NCBI GenBank assembly: GCA_035478375.1
Contig: DATIJQ010000036.1
Coordinates: forward strand, 1 to 46,818
Source of the DNA: DASTDY01 sp035478375
Lineage (GTDB): Bacteria > Patescibacteriota > Saccharimonadia > Saccharimonadales > EFPC-124
DNA: 46,818 bases
Reading direction: 5' to 3'
The position numbers and the translations under genes were made by a program. This document shows, in pieces, positions 29,484 to 38,222 of this stretch (the first letter of the stretch is position 1; each line of letters begins with the position of its first letter). Below the pieces are notes generated by a model. It ran no database searches. It worked only from the letters and a program-made list of their open reading frames with translations, and had not been told where the DNA came from.

Positions 29484-30298
29484 ACCAGTTCGGCACTAGC
29501 AACTACTGGCTGCACTTTAGCAAACAGTTTGCCGTATAGGGTTGGATGCGCAATAATAAAGCCTTTGGTTTCTTGATCGAACCGTTGGCCTTTATTGCCA
29601 AAAATGTCAGTCACTATGGCGCCGGCTTCTTGGGCGATTAAGCTGACAGCGGCGCCATCCCAGGGGTTTTTGCCAGCAAAAACTACCGCACCTAAATCGC
29701 CTTTAGCCACCATGGCCGAGCTATAAGCAATTGATGGCCAGTACAAAAGCACCCAATCTGCGCGGTCAGTAAGGGCGGCGCGAATAGTAAGCTCTAGGTC
29801 GACGTCCTTAAAAATTGACGACGATGCACCACCCCAAACCTCAAGTTCGACGCCAATGCGACCAGCAATTATGCGGTCGTGCAGATTAAGCGGTTGATCG
29901 TTTAAAAACGCGCCATTGCCACGACTAGCAGTAAACATGCGCTTTAAAAATGGATCGTAACAAACGGCGACTTGAACTTCGCCATTATGCGTAAGCGCCA
30001 GGTTAAAAGTAGCCATGGGCAAACCGTGGGCGTACATAAAGGTGCCATCGATGGGGTCGCACACCCAGGTGTAGTCGGATTGTTGCCGGCGCGAACCTTC
30101 TTCGGCCAAAACGGCGTGGTCGGGGTATGCAGCGCTAATGCGATCAAGCACTAATTGGTTTATGGCTTCGTCGGCCGTCGTAAGTTCGGTTAAGTCTGTT
30201 TTTTGTGTGGTGTGCTGTGCGACATTGGTAAAATGACGCAGCACAATGTCGCCAGCATCAGTTGCCAGCGTTTTGGCAAAATGTAAATAACTTTGCAT
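29480..30298 (-). CDS. inositol monophosphatase-family phosphatase
   Basis: 272 residues. Family motifs: AEEGS (metal-binding Glu, about 66), WVCDPIDGT (about 79) and NPWDGAAVSLI (about 211). Members dephosphorylate inositol phosphate, PAP or sugar phosphates; the substrate cannot be read from sequence. AAGGAG precedes the ATG, overlapping the end of yebC, and the 3' end overlaps ruvC by 4 nt. Confidence 0.9.
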   Translation of the reverse strand: MQSYLHFAKTLATDAGDIVLRHFTNVAQHTTQKTDLTELTTADEAINQLVLDRISAAYPDHAVLAEEGSRRQQSDYTWVCDPIDGTFMYAHGLPMATFNLALTHNGEVQVAVCYDPFLKRMFTASRGNGAFLNDQPLNLHDRIIAGRIGVELEVWGGASSSIFKDVDLELTIRAALTDRADWVLLYWPSIAYSSAMVAKGDLGAVVFAGKNPWDGAAVSLIAQEAGAIVTDIFGNKGQRFDQETKGFIIAHPTLYGKLFAKVQPVVASAELV

Positions 30299-30300
30299 CG

Positions 30301-31023
30301 CTACTCCTTAATGTCAAAGTTACTATACACGTTGGTTACGTCGTCGAGGTCGTCGAGTGCGTTCATAAGGTTCATGGCTTTGCGGGCGGTTTCGGCGTTG
30401 GTAATCTCAACCGTATTGTTGGCCACAAAGTTGAGTTCGGCGCTTTTTATGGTAAAATTTGCTGCGACGAGTGCGTCGCGGACCTCTGGCAATTGCTTGG
30501 CTTCGGTGTAGATGGTCAGTTCGCCGTCATTTACTTCGGCATCTTCGGCGCCGGCATCGATGGCAGTCAGCATTGCTTCATCGGCATCACCACTAAATTC
30601 GGCCGTAATTACACCTTTGCGTGTGAATTGGAACGTAACCGAACCAGGCTCAGCCATATTGCCGCCATTTTTGCTAAAGGCCAAACGCACATCTGGGTAG
30701 GTGCGGTTTTTGTTGTCGGTGGCGCATTCGACAATGACAGCGATACCACCAGGACCGTAGCCCTCATACGTGATTTCTTCGATCACGTCGCCACCCAATT
30801 TACCCAAACCACGGTCGATTGATCGCTGGATGTTGGCGTTTGGCATATTTGCAGCCCGCGCTTTTTCGAGCGCCAATCGCAACGCAAAATTAGTCGACGC
30901 GTCACCCCCGCTCTTGGCGGCAATGGCAATTGCGTTGGCAATTTTGGTAAACACCGCGCCGCGCTTTGCGTCGGTGACTTCTTTTTGGCGTTTAATGGTT
31001 GACCATTTTGAGTGTCCTGACAT
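30301..31023 (-). CDS. yebC: YebC/TACO1-family protein
   Basis: 240 residues from ATG 31023 (GAGG upstream). It opens with MSGHSKWSTIKRQK and has GRGLGK-like and EGYGPGG motifs and VTFQFTRKG, all standard. YebC-type proteins have been described both as regulators and as translation factors that relieve stalling at proline-rich or other difficult stretches. Cytoplasmic. It heads the yebC-IMPase-ruvC-ruvA cluster, a common arrangement. Confidence 0.95.
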   Translation of the reverse strand: MSGHSKWSTIKRQKEVTDAKRGAVFTKIANAIAIAAKSGGDASTNFALRLALEKARAANMPNANIQRSIDRGLGKLGGDVIEEITYEGYGPGGIAVIVECATDNKNRTYPDVRLAFSKNGGNMAEPGSVTFQFTRKGVITAEFSGDADEAMLTAIDAGAEDAEVNDGELTIYTEAKQLPEVRDALVAANFTIKSAELNFVANNTVEITNAETARKAMNLMNALDDLDDVTNVYSNFDIKE

Positions 31024-31060
31024 CGGCAAATCCTCGTTATTTGACAAGTAAGTATTTTCC

Positions 31061-32497
31061 TTATTCTACCACATTTGCTGCCAAAAAATCATGCCTTGTG
31101 CACCGCCACATGCACCATGCGCAAAAACCAATCACCAGATACAGCGCCACCATTGTCTGCCAGGAGATAGTAAAATTAGCGATGGCCCATTTTAGCTGCG
31201 CAAGTGCGTTCATAGTGTGCAATATATAACTTAACAGCCAACTTGCCGGCAAGGCGACCGTAGCAGCCAGCGGCGCCATAAAGTTCAGCATACCTGCAAT
31301 TGCCGTTAGTAACATAACTAAAGGAACAAGCGGTACGACAAGCAAATTCGCCAACAGCCCGGCCGCCGACAAATTACCAAAACTACACAGTAAAATTGGA
31401 ATCGTCATTACCTCTGCAGCCACTGTCTCAACTATGAGCTGCCCTATAAATTTTGGCTTACGCTTACGCCAAATAACGGCCTGCAACAAGGGCGCCACCA
31501 CTAGCACGCCCGCAAAGGCTAAAAATGACAGCCACCAGCCTAGATCGCCCCAAATATAGAGTGGATTAACGGCAGCGGTAATTGCTGCACTGACTAAAAG
31601 AAGAATTACCGGGTGAATGTGTCGGCCATAGTACCACGCCACTAAACTAAGTGCTGTCACCAACATCGCCCGTCCCATGCTAGCGCCTAAGCCAGTGACT
31701 GCAATAAAGCCAGCCATAAGCAGTGTGCCGGCAGCGACCGTTTGGAATTTAGATCGCTTTTCGAAAAGTCGCCGCGCCAGCCGTATTAAAACTGTCAAGT
31801 TATAACCGCTAGCGACAACAATGTGCGTCAGCGACAACGTATTAAGTTGCGCCGTAAGATTCGCTGGTAGTTGTGTTTTTACGCCAAGCAAAATCCCTAC
31901 CGCCAAGCTCGCCTGAGTGTCGGGCAACACCGAATATAGTCCAGCCACCACCTGACGCCGCGCCACACTAAATACATCGGGCTGCGTTGCAACTACCGTG
32001 ACCGTACCAAAATAAATCGCAGCTTGGTAATTGCCAAAACCACTATATAGCTTGCCAGTGACCATAACTTTATCGCCGCGCTGGGGCTGCACAAAACTGA
32101 GTGTCGTAATACGTACAGCACCAGGTGGACTACGCCCTTGCACCGTCACATTTGTAAGCAACATATCACGCTGACCTTTACCGTTATAATGCGAATCGTC
32201 ATTAACGATGCCAAAAATTGTCACTGTATGCCCGACATAATCGCCGTATATGTCCAACTGATTTTGCGTTACTGCACCACGACTCACCCCAAGTAATAGA
32301 CCAATGCACATGCATGCCGGCACGACAAAGGCCGCTCTCTTTTTACAAGCAATCCAGGCTAAAATTGGCAAACTTGCCAGCAACCACGTGGTAACTCGCC
32401 AGCCCGAGCCAGCAAGCGCAATACCCACTAAAAAGCAAAGGCATACTGTGCCAATGCGGGTAGTGCGACGCACATTTGTATAGGTAATAATCTTCAC
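31061..32497 (-). CDS. comEC: ComEC-type DNA-uptake channel without nuclease-like domain
   Basis: About 478 residues from GTG 32497; the longer frame opens with ATG 32518, but a TATACT (32512-32507) lies inside it and ends 9 nt before the GTG. N-terminal membrane helices, a DUF4131/OB-like region (about 85-180, with VTVTGKLYSGF-like beta strands) and the Competence domain of about ten helices (HIVVASGYNLTVLIRLARRL, GASMGRAMLV). The C-terminal metallo-beta-lactamase domain of long ComEC proteins is missing. It moves single-stranded DNA through the membrane during transformation, which fits the pilin-like genes nearby. Confidence 0.9.
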   Translation of the reverse strand: MKIITYTNVRRTTRIGTVCLCFLVGIALAGSGWRVTTWLLASLPILAWIACKKRAAFVVPACMCIGLLLGVSRGAVTQNQLDIYGDYVGHTVTIFGIVNDDSHYNGKGQRDMLLTNVTVQGRSPPGAVRITTLSFVQPQRGDKVMVTGKLYSGFGNYQAAIYFGTVTVVATQPDVFSVARRQVVAGLYSVLPDTQASLAVGILLGVKTQLPANLTAQLNTLSLTHIVVASGYNLTVLIRLARRLFEKRSKFQTVAAGTLLMAGFIAVTGLGASMGRAMLVTALSLVAWYYGRHIHPVILLLVSAAITAAVNPLYIWGDLGWWLSFLAFAGVLVVAPLLQAVIWRKRKPKFIGQLIVETVAAEVMTIPILLCSFGNLSAAGLLANLLVVPLVPLVMLLTAIAGMLNFMAPLAATVALPASWLLSYILHTMNALAQLKWAIANFTISWQTMVALYLVIGFCAWCMWRCTRHDFLAANVVE

Positions 32498-32555
32498 AGC
32501 GGTCGCAGTATATAGCACATTCGCTGCGGAAAACCATACTAAAAGTTGTGGAAAA

Positions 32556-34103
32556 CTACAGAATCCCGACTATAAACAGCACAACAGCGATTGTACCAGC
32601 AGCCAGTGCGCACAAAAACAGCCAGCCCTGTGCTGGGCTTGTGTAGGCTGGTTTTGGCGTTGTAGGAGTGGGGTTGTCGGCAATGCGTTGTTTTGGTGCG
32701 GCGCCTAAAAGTGAACTCGCCACCTTTGTGCCAGCGGCCATAATCGCGGTCCCAAAGGTGCCGCCACTACCATTGCCACCATCAATCCGTTTGGTCTTTT
32801 TGAATTGCTCGGGGCTTTTAAGGGCAAAGCTATCCTCATGAGTTTTTTCTGGCGCGACTGCTTGGATATGATGCTCTGGGTTTGGCGCGAATTTTTGTTC
32901 GACAACAGGCATTGGTGGTTGGAAAGTTTCGTAATGCTCGGGTTGCGGCGCAGCAGAATGCACAATTTTGACGGGCTGGCGCTGATCAGGCGTGTTGTCG
33001 AGACGTGGTATGATCGGCGTCACCACCTCTGGTGTACGAACATGTTGAGCCTGCGCAACCTCGCGGATTTCGTCGGCTTGTTCATGCGCAAATTCGCTTA
33101 CTTCGTACACATATTTTTGGCGCTCGCGGCGGGACATGCTTTCGACATTTGACTGTTCTAACGCATGCAACTTTGCCGCTTCAACTGCTTGCGTTTGGCG
33201 TACCTCGGCTTCGAACCGCTTGTATTCTTTATGGAGTTCACGTTGCTCTTTTTTTACTTCGCGAATACGATGCCACGTGTGCACAAAACCCACGGCGGTG
33301 GCCGCGCCAAGGGCAAAAATGCCGATCTTTTGCAGGCGCAAACCGCGGGGCGTGCGCGTTTCGCGACGCTCGAGCGCCGCATGAGCAAAAACTTCGGCGA
33401 CTGCAACGGCGAGACTTTGGGAACGAACTTCAAGGTTGGCTGCAGCGTCGCCATCGTAATTTTCGAACGGGTCGCCTGGCGTTTCGGGCGCATTTTCTTC
33501 CATTTTTACATGTGTGGCATGGTCGGGAACGGCTGCCTGCTCAGCTTCGGGCGTGTGCTCATGCCCGACCGACCCACGCACAACTTTTGGAATCTCCACC
33601 GCCAACACCGGCGCCAAAAGTTCATGCATTGCCAAACGCACATCGCCTTCGGCTTCGACAAGCGGCTGTACATCAATGGGGTGGCCGACGTGTTCTTCGG
33701 CCTCCACCTCTTGCACCTCGCCAGTAACTCGTTTAATAAGTTGTAGCACATTGCGGCCGATCGATTTTGCACGCTCAATAATAACCGGCTGCGGCGCAAG
33801 TTCGGGCGTTGGCTGGGGTAGTGGCGGCCTTGCCTGCTCAACCGTCGGCATTTGCTGCGGCGTTTGCTCGGGCTGTTCGCCACGCAAAAAGGCCATTATT
33901 TTTTTGCCAAGACTACGATGGCGTTCGGACGATTGTTGCTCGGGTGCAGCTTCGGATTTTGATTTTTGAACCTCAGGTGCTTGAGGTTTCGGTTGCTGCT
34001 GCTCGTCCTTTTTAAAGACGTCAAGAAACTTCCAGTGTCGTTCTGTCGACTCTGGCGCTGGTGGTCGCTCATGCGTACTAAATGGTGACTTTTGCTGCTC
34101 CAT
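32556..34103 (-). CDS. large low-complexity membrane protein, unknown
   Basis: 515 residues, very rich in Glu, Gln, Pro and Ala. Short amphipathic basic helices recur (LGKKIMAFLRG; SIGRNVLQLIKRVTG). A hydrophobic segment lies at about 262-278, followed by a charged coiled coil (about 280-355), a disordered His/Pro/Gln stretch and a C-terminal membrane helix (about 493-513). Both termini and most of the chain would be disordered. TATAAT (34120-34115) lies 11 nt before the ATG, with no ribosome site. No family is recognised. Confidence 0.8.
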   Translation of the reverse strand: MEQQKSPFSTHERPPAPESTERHWKFLDVFKKDEQQQPKPQAPEVQKSKSEAAPEQQSSERHRSLGKKIMAFLRGEQPEQTPQQMPTVEQARPPLPQPTPELAPQPVIIERAKSIGRNVLQLIKRVTGEVQEVEAEEHVGHPIDVQPLVEAEGDVRLAMHELLAPVLAVEIPKVVRGSVGHEHTPEAEQAAVPDHATHVKMEENAPETPGDPFENYDGDAAANLEVRSQSLAVAVAEVFAHAALERRETRTPRGLRLQKIGIFALGAATAVGFVHTWHRIREVKKEQRELHKEYKRFEAEVRQTQAVEAAKLHALEQSNVESMSRRERQKYVYEVSEFAHEQADEIREVAQAQHVRTPEVVTPIIPRLDNTPDQRQPVKIVHSAAPQPEHYETFQPPMPVVEQKFAPNPEHHIQAVAPEKTHEDSFALKSPEQFKKTKRIDGGNGSGGTFGTAIMAAGTKVASSLLGAAPKQRIADNPTPTTPKPAYTSPAQGWLFLCALAAGTIAVVLFIVGIL

Positions 34104-34114
34104 AAACAGCGTAA

Positions 34115-34120
34115 ATTATA
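34115..34120 (-). promoter_or_regulatory. -10 box of the gene at 34103
   Basis: TATAAT on the minus strand, 11 nt before the ATG. Confidence 0.5.
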
Positions 34121-34158
34121 TAATAACAGATGTAAAAACGCAATAAAATAAATAATGG

Positions 34159-34164
34159 TACACT
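34159..34164 (+). promoter_or_regulatory. -10 box of the gene at 34171 (leaderless)
   Basis: TACACT ending 6 nt before the ATG, no ribosome site. Confidence 0.5.
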
Positions 34165-34170
34165 AAACAT

Positions 34171-34710
34171 ATGCAATGCCTTGTTATTTACGGACCACCT
34201 GCTGTTGGCAAGCAAACAGTTGCCGGGCTGCTGGCGCGCACGTCAAACGCGCCAATTATAGATAACGCCGGTATTATTGACCTTATCCAACCACTTATTG
34301 GCCACAACAACCCCGAGTTCGCCGCCGTCGTCTACAGCCTACAACTCCAAATTATTAATGACGCTATGCGGTTTGGCGCGCACGATCTTATTGTGACATT
34401 TACTTTTTCGGCCAGTGCCAGAGCCGACGTAGCATTTTTGCAAACGTTGCTCGAAGCTGGCCAACGCCATAGCGTAAAAGTGCAGCTAGTGCATTTAACC
34501 GCCAAAAAGCGGGCGTTGCTTGAGCGTGTTGCCCTTCCTGGCCGCAAAGCCGCACATAAGCTTGATGATCCCAAAATTTTAGAAGCCATGCTGCAGCAAT
34601 ACGACATGGAAAGCCCATACCCGTACCAAACAAGCACGACAATTAATACAACACACTTATTACCTCAAGAAGTCGCCGACCAAATTCGCCGAGCGACCGA
34701 CTTTAAATAA
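34171..34710 (+). CDS. P-loop nucleotide kinase-like protein
   Basis: 179 residues with an N-terminal P-loop GPPAVGKQT (about 8-16), a following Asn/Asp strand, and LVHLTAKKRALLERV-type lid helix. It resembles the AAA/shikimate-kinase-like small kinases common in CPR genomes; the substrate is unknown. It lies just ahead of the Pif1-like helicase, which has its own -10 box. Confidence 0.8.
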   Translation: MQCLVIYGPPAVGKQTVAGLLARTSNAPIIDNAGIIDLIQPLIGHNNPEFAAVVYSLQLQIINDAMRFGAHDLIVTFTFSASARADVAFLQTLLEAGQRHSVKVQLVHLTAKKRALLERVALPGRKAAHKLDDPKILEAMLQQYDMESPYPYQTSTTINTTHLLPQEVADQIRRATDFK

Positions 34711-34730
34711 CACGCCCGGGCAAGCCGTGG

Positions 34731-34736
34731 TATACT
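34731..34736 (+). promoter_or_regulatory. -10 box of the Pif1-like helicase (leaderless)
   Basis: TATACT ending 7 nt before the GTG at 34744. Confidence 0.55.
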
Positions 34737-34743
34737 CGCCGCT

Positions 34744-36279
34744 GTGAAACAAGTTTTAGCGCTCGAAATTATGCTCAGCGGCCGCAGCGTTTTGCTGACC
34801 GGCCAGGCTGGTGCTGGCAAGACATTTGTGTTAAATGAATTTATCCGCCGCGCCCGCAGCGAAGGCAAAACCGTGGCCGTCACCGCTACAACTGGGCTGG
34901 CTGCTAGCCATTTGGGTGGCAGCACCATCCATTCGTGGGCTGGCATAGGCATCCACGACGAGCTGCCAAAAAGTTTTTGGCGCGATTTGCCAAAAGGCCG
35001 GCGCGATACCATCCAAAAAACCGACGTTCTTATTATTGACGAAATCTCTATGCTGCATGACTACCGCTTAGACATGATCGAAGAAGTCACTCGCAATGTG
35101 CGCGACAAGCAAGAACCATTTGGCGGTTTGCAAGTTATTTTGTGCGGTGATTTCTTCCAGCTGCCGCCGATTAACCGCGGCGACGCACCCGGTGGCCAGT
35201 TTGTAGTGCACAGCAAGGCATGGGAGATGCTTGATCCGACCATCTGTTATTTAAGCGAACAGCACCGCCAAAATGATGACAATTTTTTGGAAATCTTAAC
35301 TGCAATTCGCGATGGCGATGTGCGCCGTCGCCACGCCGAAGCACTACTTAGCCGCATTGGCGCCGAATTGCCCGGCAACCAAAACGTCACCGAACTCCAT
35401 ACGGTCAACATCGACGTTGACCGCATTAACGAACAAGCGCTAAGCCAAATCCAATCCGACGCCTGCACCTACGTCATGCAAACCACAGGCAGCCAAAATT
35501 ACGTCGATACCCTTAAGCGCTCGTGCTTGGCGCCCCAAACGTTAGTGCTCAAAAAAGGCGCCCTAGTCATGTGCATTAAAAACAGCACTGACCGCCGCTA
35601 CGTCAACGGTAGTCTGGGCATAGTACAAAATTTTGACGAAACCACTCGCTACCCCATTATCGAACTCCGCAACGGCCGCACTATTACTATGACACCAGAG
35701 GTCTGGGAACTCCGTGACGGCGATAAAAAACGCGCCAGTCTCACCCAGTTGCCGCTGCGCCTAGCCTGGGCGATTACCGTGCACAAAAGCCAAGGCATGA
35801 CGCTCGACGGCGCGCGTATTGACCTGCGTAAGGCGTTTGTAGAAGGCATGGGCTACGTGGCGCTCAGCCGAGTTAAAAGCCTGGACGCCCTCAGTTTAAT
35901 TGGCATAAATAAAATGGCGTTGCAGGTCAGCCGCGACGCTTTAGAGATTAATGAGTTGCTGCAGGCCCGATCCAAACAAGATTACCAGACCTTTAAACAC
36001 CTCGAGCAAGCTGCCGCCGAACGTGCAGAGCGTGATGCTCAAACCCCGCCACCAGAAAAACCCAAAAATTCCGCCTGGGCCGAAAAACTCGCCGAGATGC
36101 GCAAAACCTACCCCAACGCCTTTAAACCCTGGAAAAAATCCGACGATGCGCTCCTGCTAGAACACCACAAAAAAGGCGACGACTTAGCCACGCTTTCGAC
36201 ACTTTTGCAACGCCAACCCGGCGGCGTGCGGGCGCGACTTAAAAAACATTTGGGCGAAGACGTTGAGGTAAAAGTGTAA
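34744..36279 (+). CDS. Pif1-like 5'-3' DNA helicase
   Basis: 511 residues from GTG 34744, with a -10 box 7 nt upstream. SF1B helicase motifs in order: Walker A LTGQAGAGKTF (about 19), TATTGLAASHLGG, Walker B LIIDEISML (about 98), GDFFQLPP (about 138), EQHRQ, and ITVHKSQGMTLD (about 343) with ALSRVKSL. A C-terminal extension (about 420-511) has a Pro/Lys linker and a small helical DNA-binding-like domain (LLEHHKKG and GVRARLKKHLG). It likely unwinds G-quadruplex or replication-blocking structures. The nudix gene starts directly behind its stop. Confidence 0.93.
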   Translation: MKQVLALEIMLSGRSVLLTGQAGAGKTFVLNEFIRRARSEGKTVAVTATTGLAASHLGGSTIHSWAGIGIHDELPKSFWRDLPKGRRDTIQKTDVLIIDEISMLHDYRLDMIEEVTRNVRDKQEPFGGLQVILCGDFFQLPPINRGDAPGGQFVVHSKAWEMLDPTICYLSEQHRQNDDNFLEILTAIRDGDVRRRHAEALLSRIGAELPGNQNVTELHTVNIDVDRINEQALSQIQSDACTYVMQTTGSQNYVDTLKRSCLAPQTLVLKKGALVMCIKNSTDRRYVNGSLGIVQNFDETTRYPIIELRNGRTITMTPEVWELRDGDKKRASLTQLPLRLAWAITVHKSQGMTLDGARIDLRKAFVEGMGYVALSRVKSLDALSLIGINKMALQVSRDALEINELLQARSKQDYQTFKHLEQAAAERAERDAQTPPPEKPKNSAWAEKLAEMRKTYPNAFKPWKKSDDALLLEHHKKGDDLATLSTLLQRQPGGVRARLKKHLGEDVEVKV

Positions 36280-36729
36280 ATGAATAGTAATCCACAAGTG
36301 CGCGTTGGCATTGCGGTCTTTGTTTGCAAAAATGGGAAGTTTTTAATGTTACAAAGGCAGGGCGCGCATGGTGCTGGTTCGTGGGCTGTGCCGGGTGGTC
36401 ACCTTGAATTTGGGGAATCATTCGAAGATACTTCCCGCCGAGAAGTTAAAGAAGAAACCGGGCTAATCATCAAAAACATACGCTTTTGTGCAGTCACCAA
36501 CGACTATTTTATGGAAGAAAATAAACACTACATAACGATCTGGGTACTCAGCGACTGGAGTAGCGGCAAAGAATATATAGCAGAACCGGGCAAATGCCTC
36601 CAGCAGGCATGGCATACTTTTGAGGATTTGCCCCAGCCGCTATTTTTACCCTGGCAGCAATTGCTGGCCTCCGAATTTATTGGCGATATTAAGCGCCAAT
36701 TGCAAACGCATAAACTTACTTCCATTTAG
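36280..36729 (+). CDS. Nudix hydrolase
   Basis: 149 residues with a complete Nudix box: GGHLEFGESFEDTSRREVK then EETGL (about 39-61). The N-terminal pattern VRVGIAVFV and the WAVPGGHLEFGES form are like NUDT15/MutT-type dNTP sanitation enzymes. The ATG follows the helicase stop with no gap, so it depends on the same transcript. Confidence 0.92.
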   Translation: MNSNPQVRVGIAVFVCKNGKFLMLQRQGAHGAGSWAVPGGHLEFGESFEDTSRREVKEETGLIIKNIRFCAVTNDYFMEENKHYITIWVLSDWSSGKEYIAEPGKCLQQAWHTFEDLPQPLFLPWQQLLASEFIGDIKRQLQTHKLTSI

Positions 36730-36748
36730 TAATCTTGCTGGCGTGCGT

Positions 36749-36754
36749 TATAAT
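36749..36754 (+). promoter_or_regulatory. -10 box ahead of the ATP synthase cluster
   Basis: TATAAT 20 nt before the GTG at 36775. Confidence 0.55.
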
Positions 36755-36774
36755 CATAAGCAGAAAGAAAACTC

Positions 36775-37599
36775 GTGCGTCTCTATAAAAAAATACTTCT
36801 GTGGGTGCCTGTTGGCATGCTCCTGTGCATCGCCCTTTTTAGTAACCCACTTTTGGCAGCAAACGCCAGTGCAATTGGGCAGAGTTTTAAAACAACTGAC
36901 AAAAATGTTGGACCAGGTGCACTAGTTGGACTTACGCCAAGCACGCCAGATAGCGTTCAACTCGCCACGCAAGAACACACCGACAAATTAGTTGGCGTTG
37001 TTGGCGCAAACCCTTTAATTGCTATTAGCGACAATCCTAGTTCAGTTCAAGTCATAACCAGCGGCGTTACTGTAACGGTGGTCAGCGATGTAAATGGCGC
37101 TATAAAGACCGGCGACGCGATTACCACCTCACCAATCGCCGGCGTCGGCATGAGAGCTACTGACAATGGCGTGGTCATTGGCGCCGCCCAAGCCGACCTT
37201 AGCAGCGTAAAAACTACAACACGCACCATAAAAGCAACTGACGGTTCTGAGCAAACAGTGCACGTTGGCCTTATTCCCGTACAGATTAGCGTTGTCTTTT
37301 ACGCCGCACCTGATGCTCAAAAAACGTTTTTACCGGCATTTTTGCAGGACTTTGCTAACACTGTAGCCGGCCGCGAAGTGTCGCCGGTGCGCGTTATGAT
37401 TGCCGGTACTGTAATGCTCTTATCGTTCCTAAGCATCGGCGTTTTGCTATACGCATCTGTTAAATCAAGCATTATTTCGATTGGCCGTAACCCACTATCC
37501 GAAGTTTCGGTACGCAAAAGCTTGATCCAAATCGGCATGATTGTACTCGGCATTTTACTCCTGGGCCTGAGTACGATATATTTGATTCTAACAACATAA
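36775..37599 (+). CDS. secreted/membrane protein ending in a c-subunit-like helical hairpin
   Basis: 274 residues from GTG. N-terminal signal or anchor (1-30), an extracellular beta domain (about 60-180; VVSDVNGAIKTGDAIT, then SPIAGVGM and GVVIG, a pattern met in several CPR surface proteins), and two C-terminal helices (about 206-228 and 243-272) joined by a loop SIGRNPLSEVSVRKS. This hairpin and its GRNP loop resemble F-type c subunits, which have a polar loop of RQP or RNP type. Helix 2 carries no Asp or Glu, so it lacks the ion-binding residue. It lies directly ahead of the ATP synthase genes. Known family: none recalled. Confidence 0.7.
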   Translation: MRLYKKILLWVPVGMLLCIALFSNPLLAANASAIGQSFKTTDKNVGPGALVGLTPSTPDSVQLATQEHTDKLVGVVGANPLIAISDNPSSVQVITSGVTVTVVSDVNGAIKTGDAITTSPIAGVGMRATDNGVVIGAAQADLSSVKTTTRTIKATDGSEQTVHVGLIPVQISVVFYAAPDAQKTFLPAFLQDFANTVAGREVSPVRVMIAGTVMLLSFLSIGVLLYASVKSSIISIGRNPLSEVSVRKSLIQIGMIVLGILLLGLSTIYLILTT

Positions 37600-37619
37600 C
37601 CATTTTAGGGCGGGCTTTG

Positions 37620-38222
37620 GTGGACGGATTACAGATTTGGCTCATAGCTGTGCTGGTCATAATAAACCTGGGTACTTTAATGTGGGCCTCGTACCAGGAC
37701 CGCAAGGCGCGGCAAAAGCCAACGCCTAAAATTTACGATATTCATCTGGAAGGCACCAAGGTTTTTTCGGATGTCGATCTGGCCGAGATCCAAAAAGCTG
37801 CGCAAGAACAATTGCAGCACGCAGCTGGCGAAGCTGCCCAACGCCTGCAAAAATCACTCAACAACAGTGTTGACCAAGTCGCAGCTGATATTAACGATAC
37901 GCTGAGTACAAACTTAAGTGCTGAGTTCGAAAAATACCAAGTCAGTTTGGGTGCTTTGCGAGACCAAACCATCGAACAATTCGGCAAAATCCAGCAAGAG
38001 CTCGACCACAAACGTGTCGAACTGACCGAACACCTAGAACGCCAAGTCGCCGCAGAACAAGAAAAGCGCCTAGCCCATTTTGACGAGCGCATTAACGACG
38101 TCGTCACCAGTTACATTGCCGAATCGCTTGGCAATCAGGTCGACCTTGGCGCTCAAACCGACTTCATTTTAAGTACGCTCGAAGCCAACAAAGAACAGAT
38201 TAAAAAGGACATTTTGTCGTGA
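37620..38222 (+). CDS. atpF: ATP synthase b-subunit-like protein
   Basis: About 200 residues. One N-terminal membrane helix (about 5-24) is followed by a basic stretch and a long charged coiled coil (about 55-175) rich in Gln/Glu/Ala, as in the b subunit, which is the peripheral stalk. It is longer than usual (about 160). A TTG one codon earlier is an alternative start. It overlaps the delta gene by 4 nt. Sequence similarity to b is low, so this call rests on topology and position. Confidence 0.7.
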   Translation: MDGLQIWLIAVLVIINLGTLMWASYQDRKARQKPTPKIYDIHLEGTKVFSDVDLAEIQKAAQEQLQHAAGEAAQRLQKSLNNSVDQVAADINDTLSTNLSAEFEKYQVSLGALRDQTIEQFGKIQQELDHKRVELTEHLERQVAAEQEKRLAHFDERINDVVTSYIAESLGNQVDLGAQTDFILSTLEANKEQIKKDILS

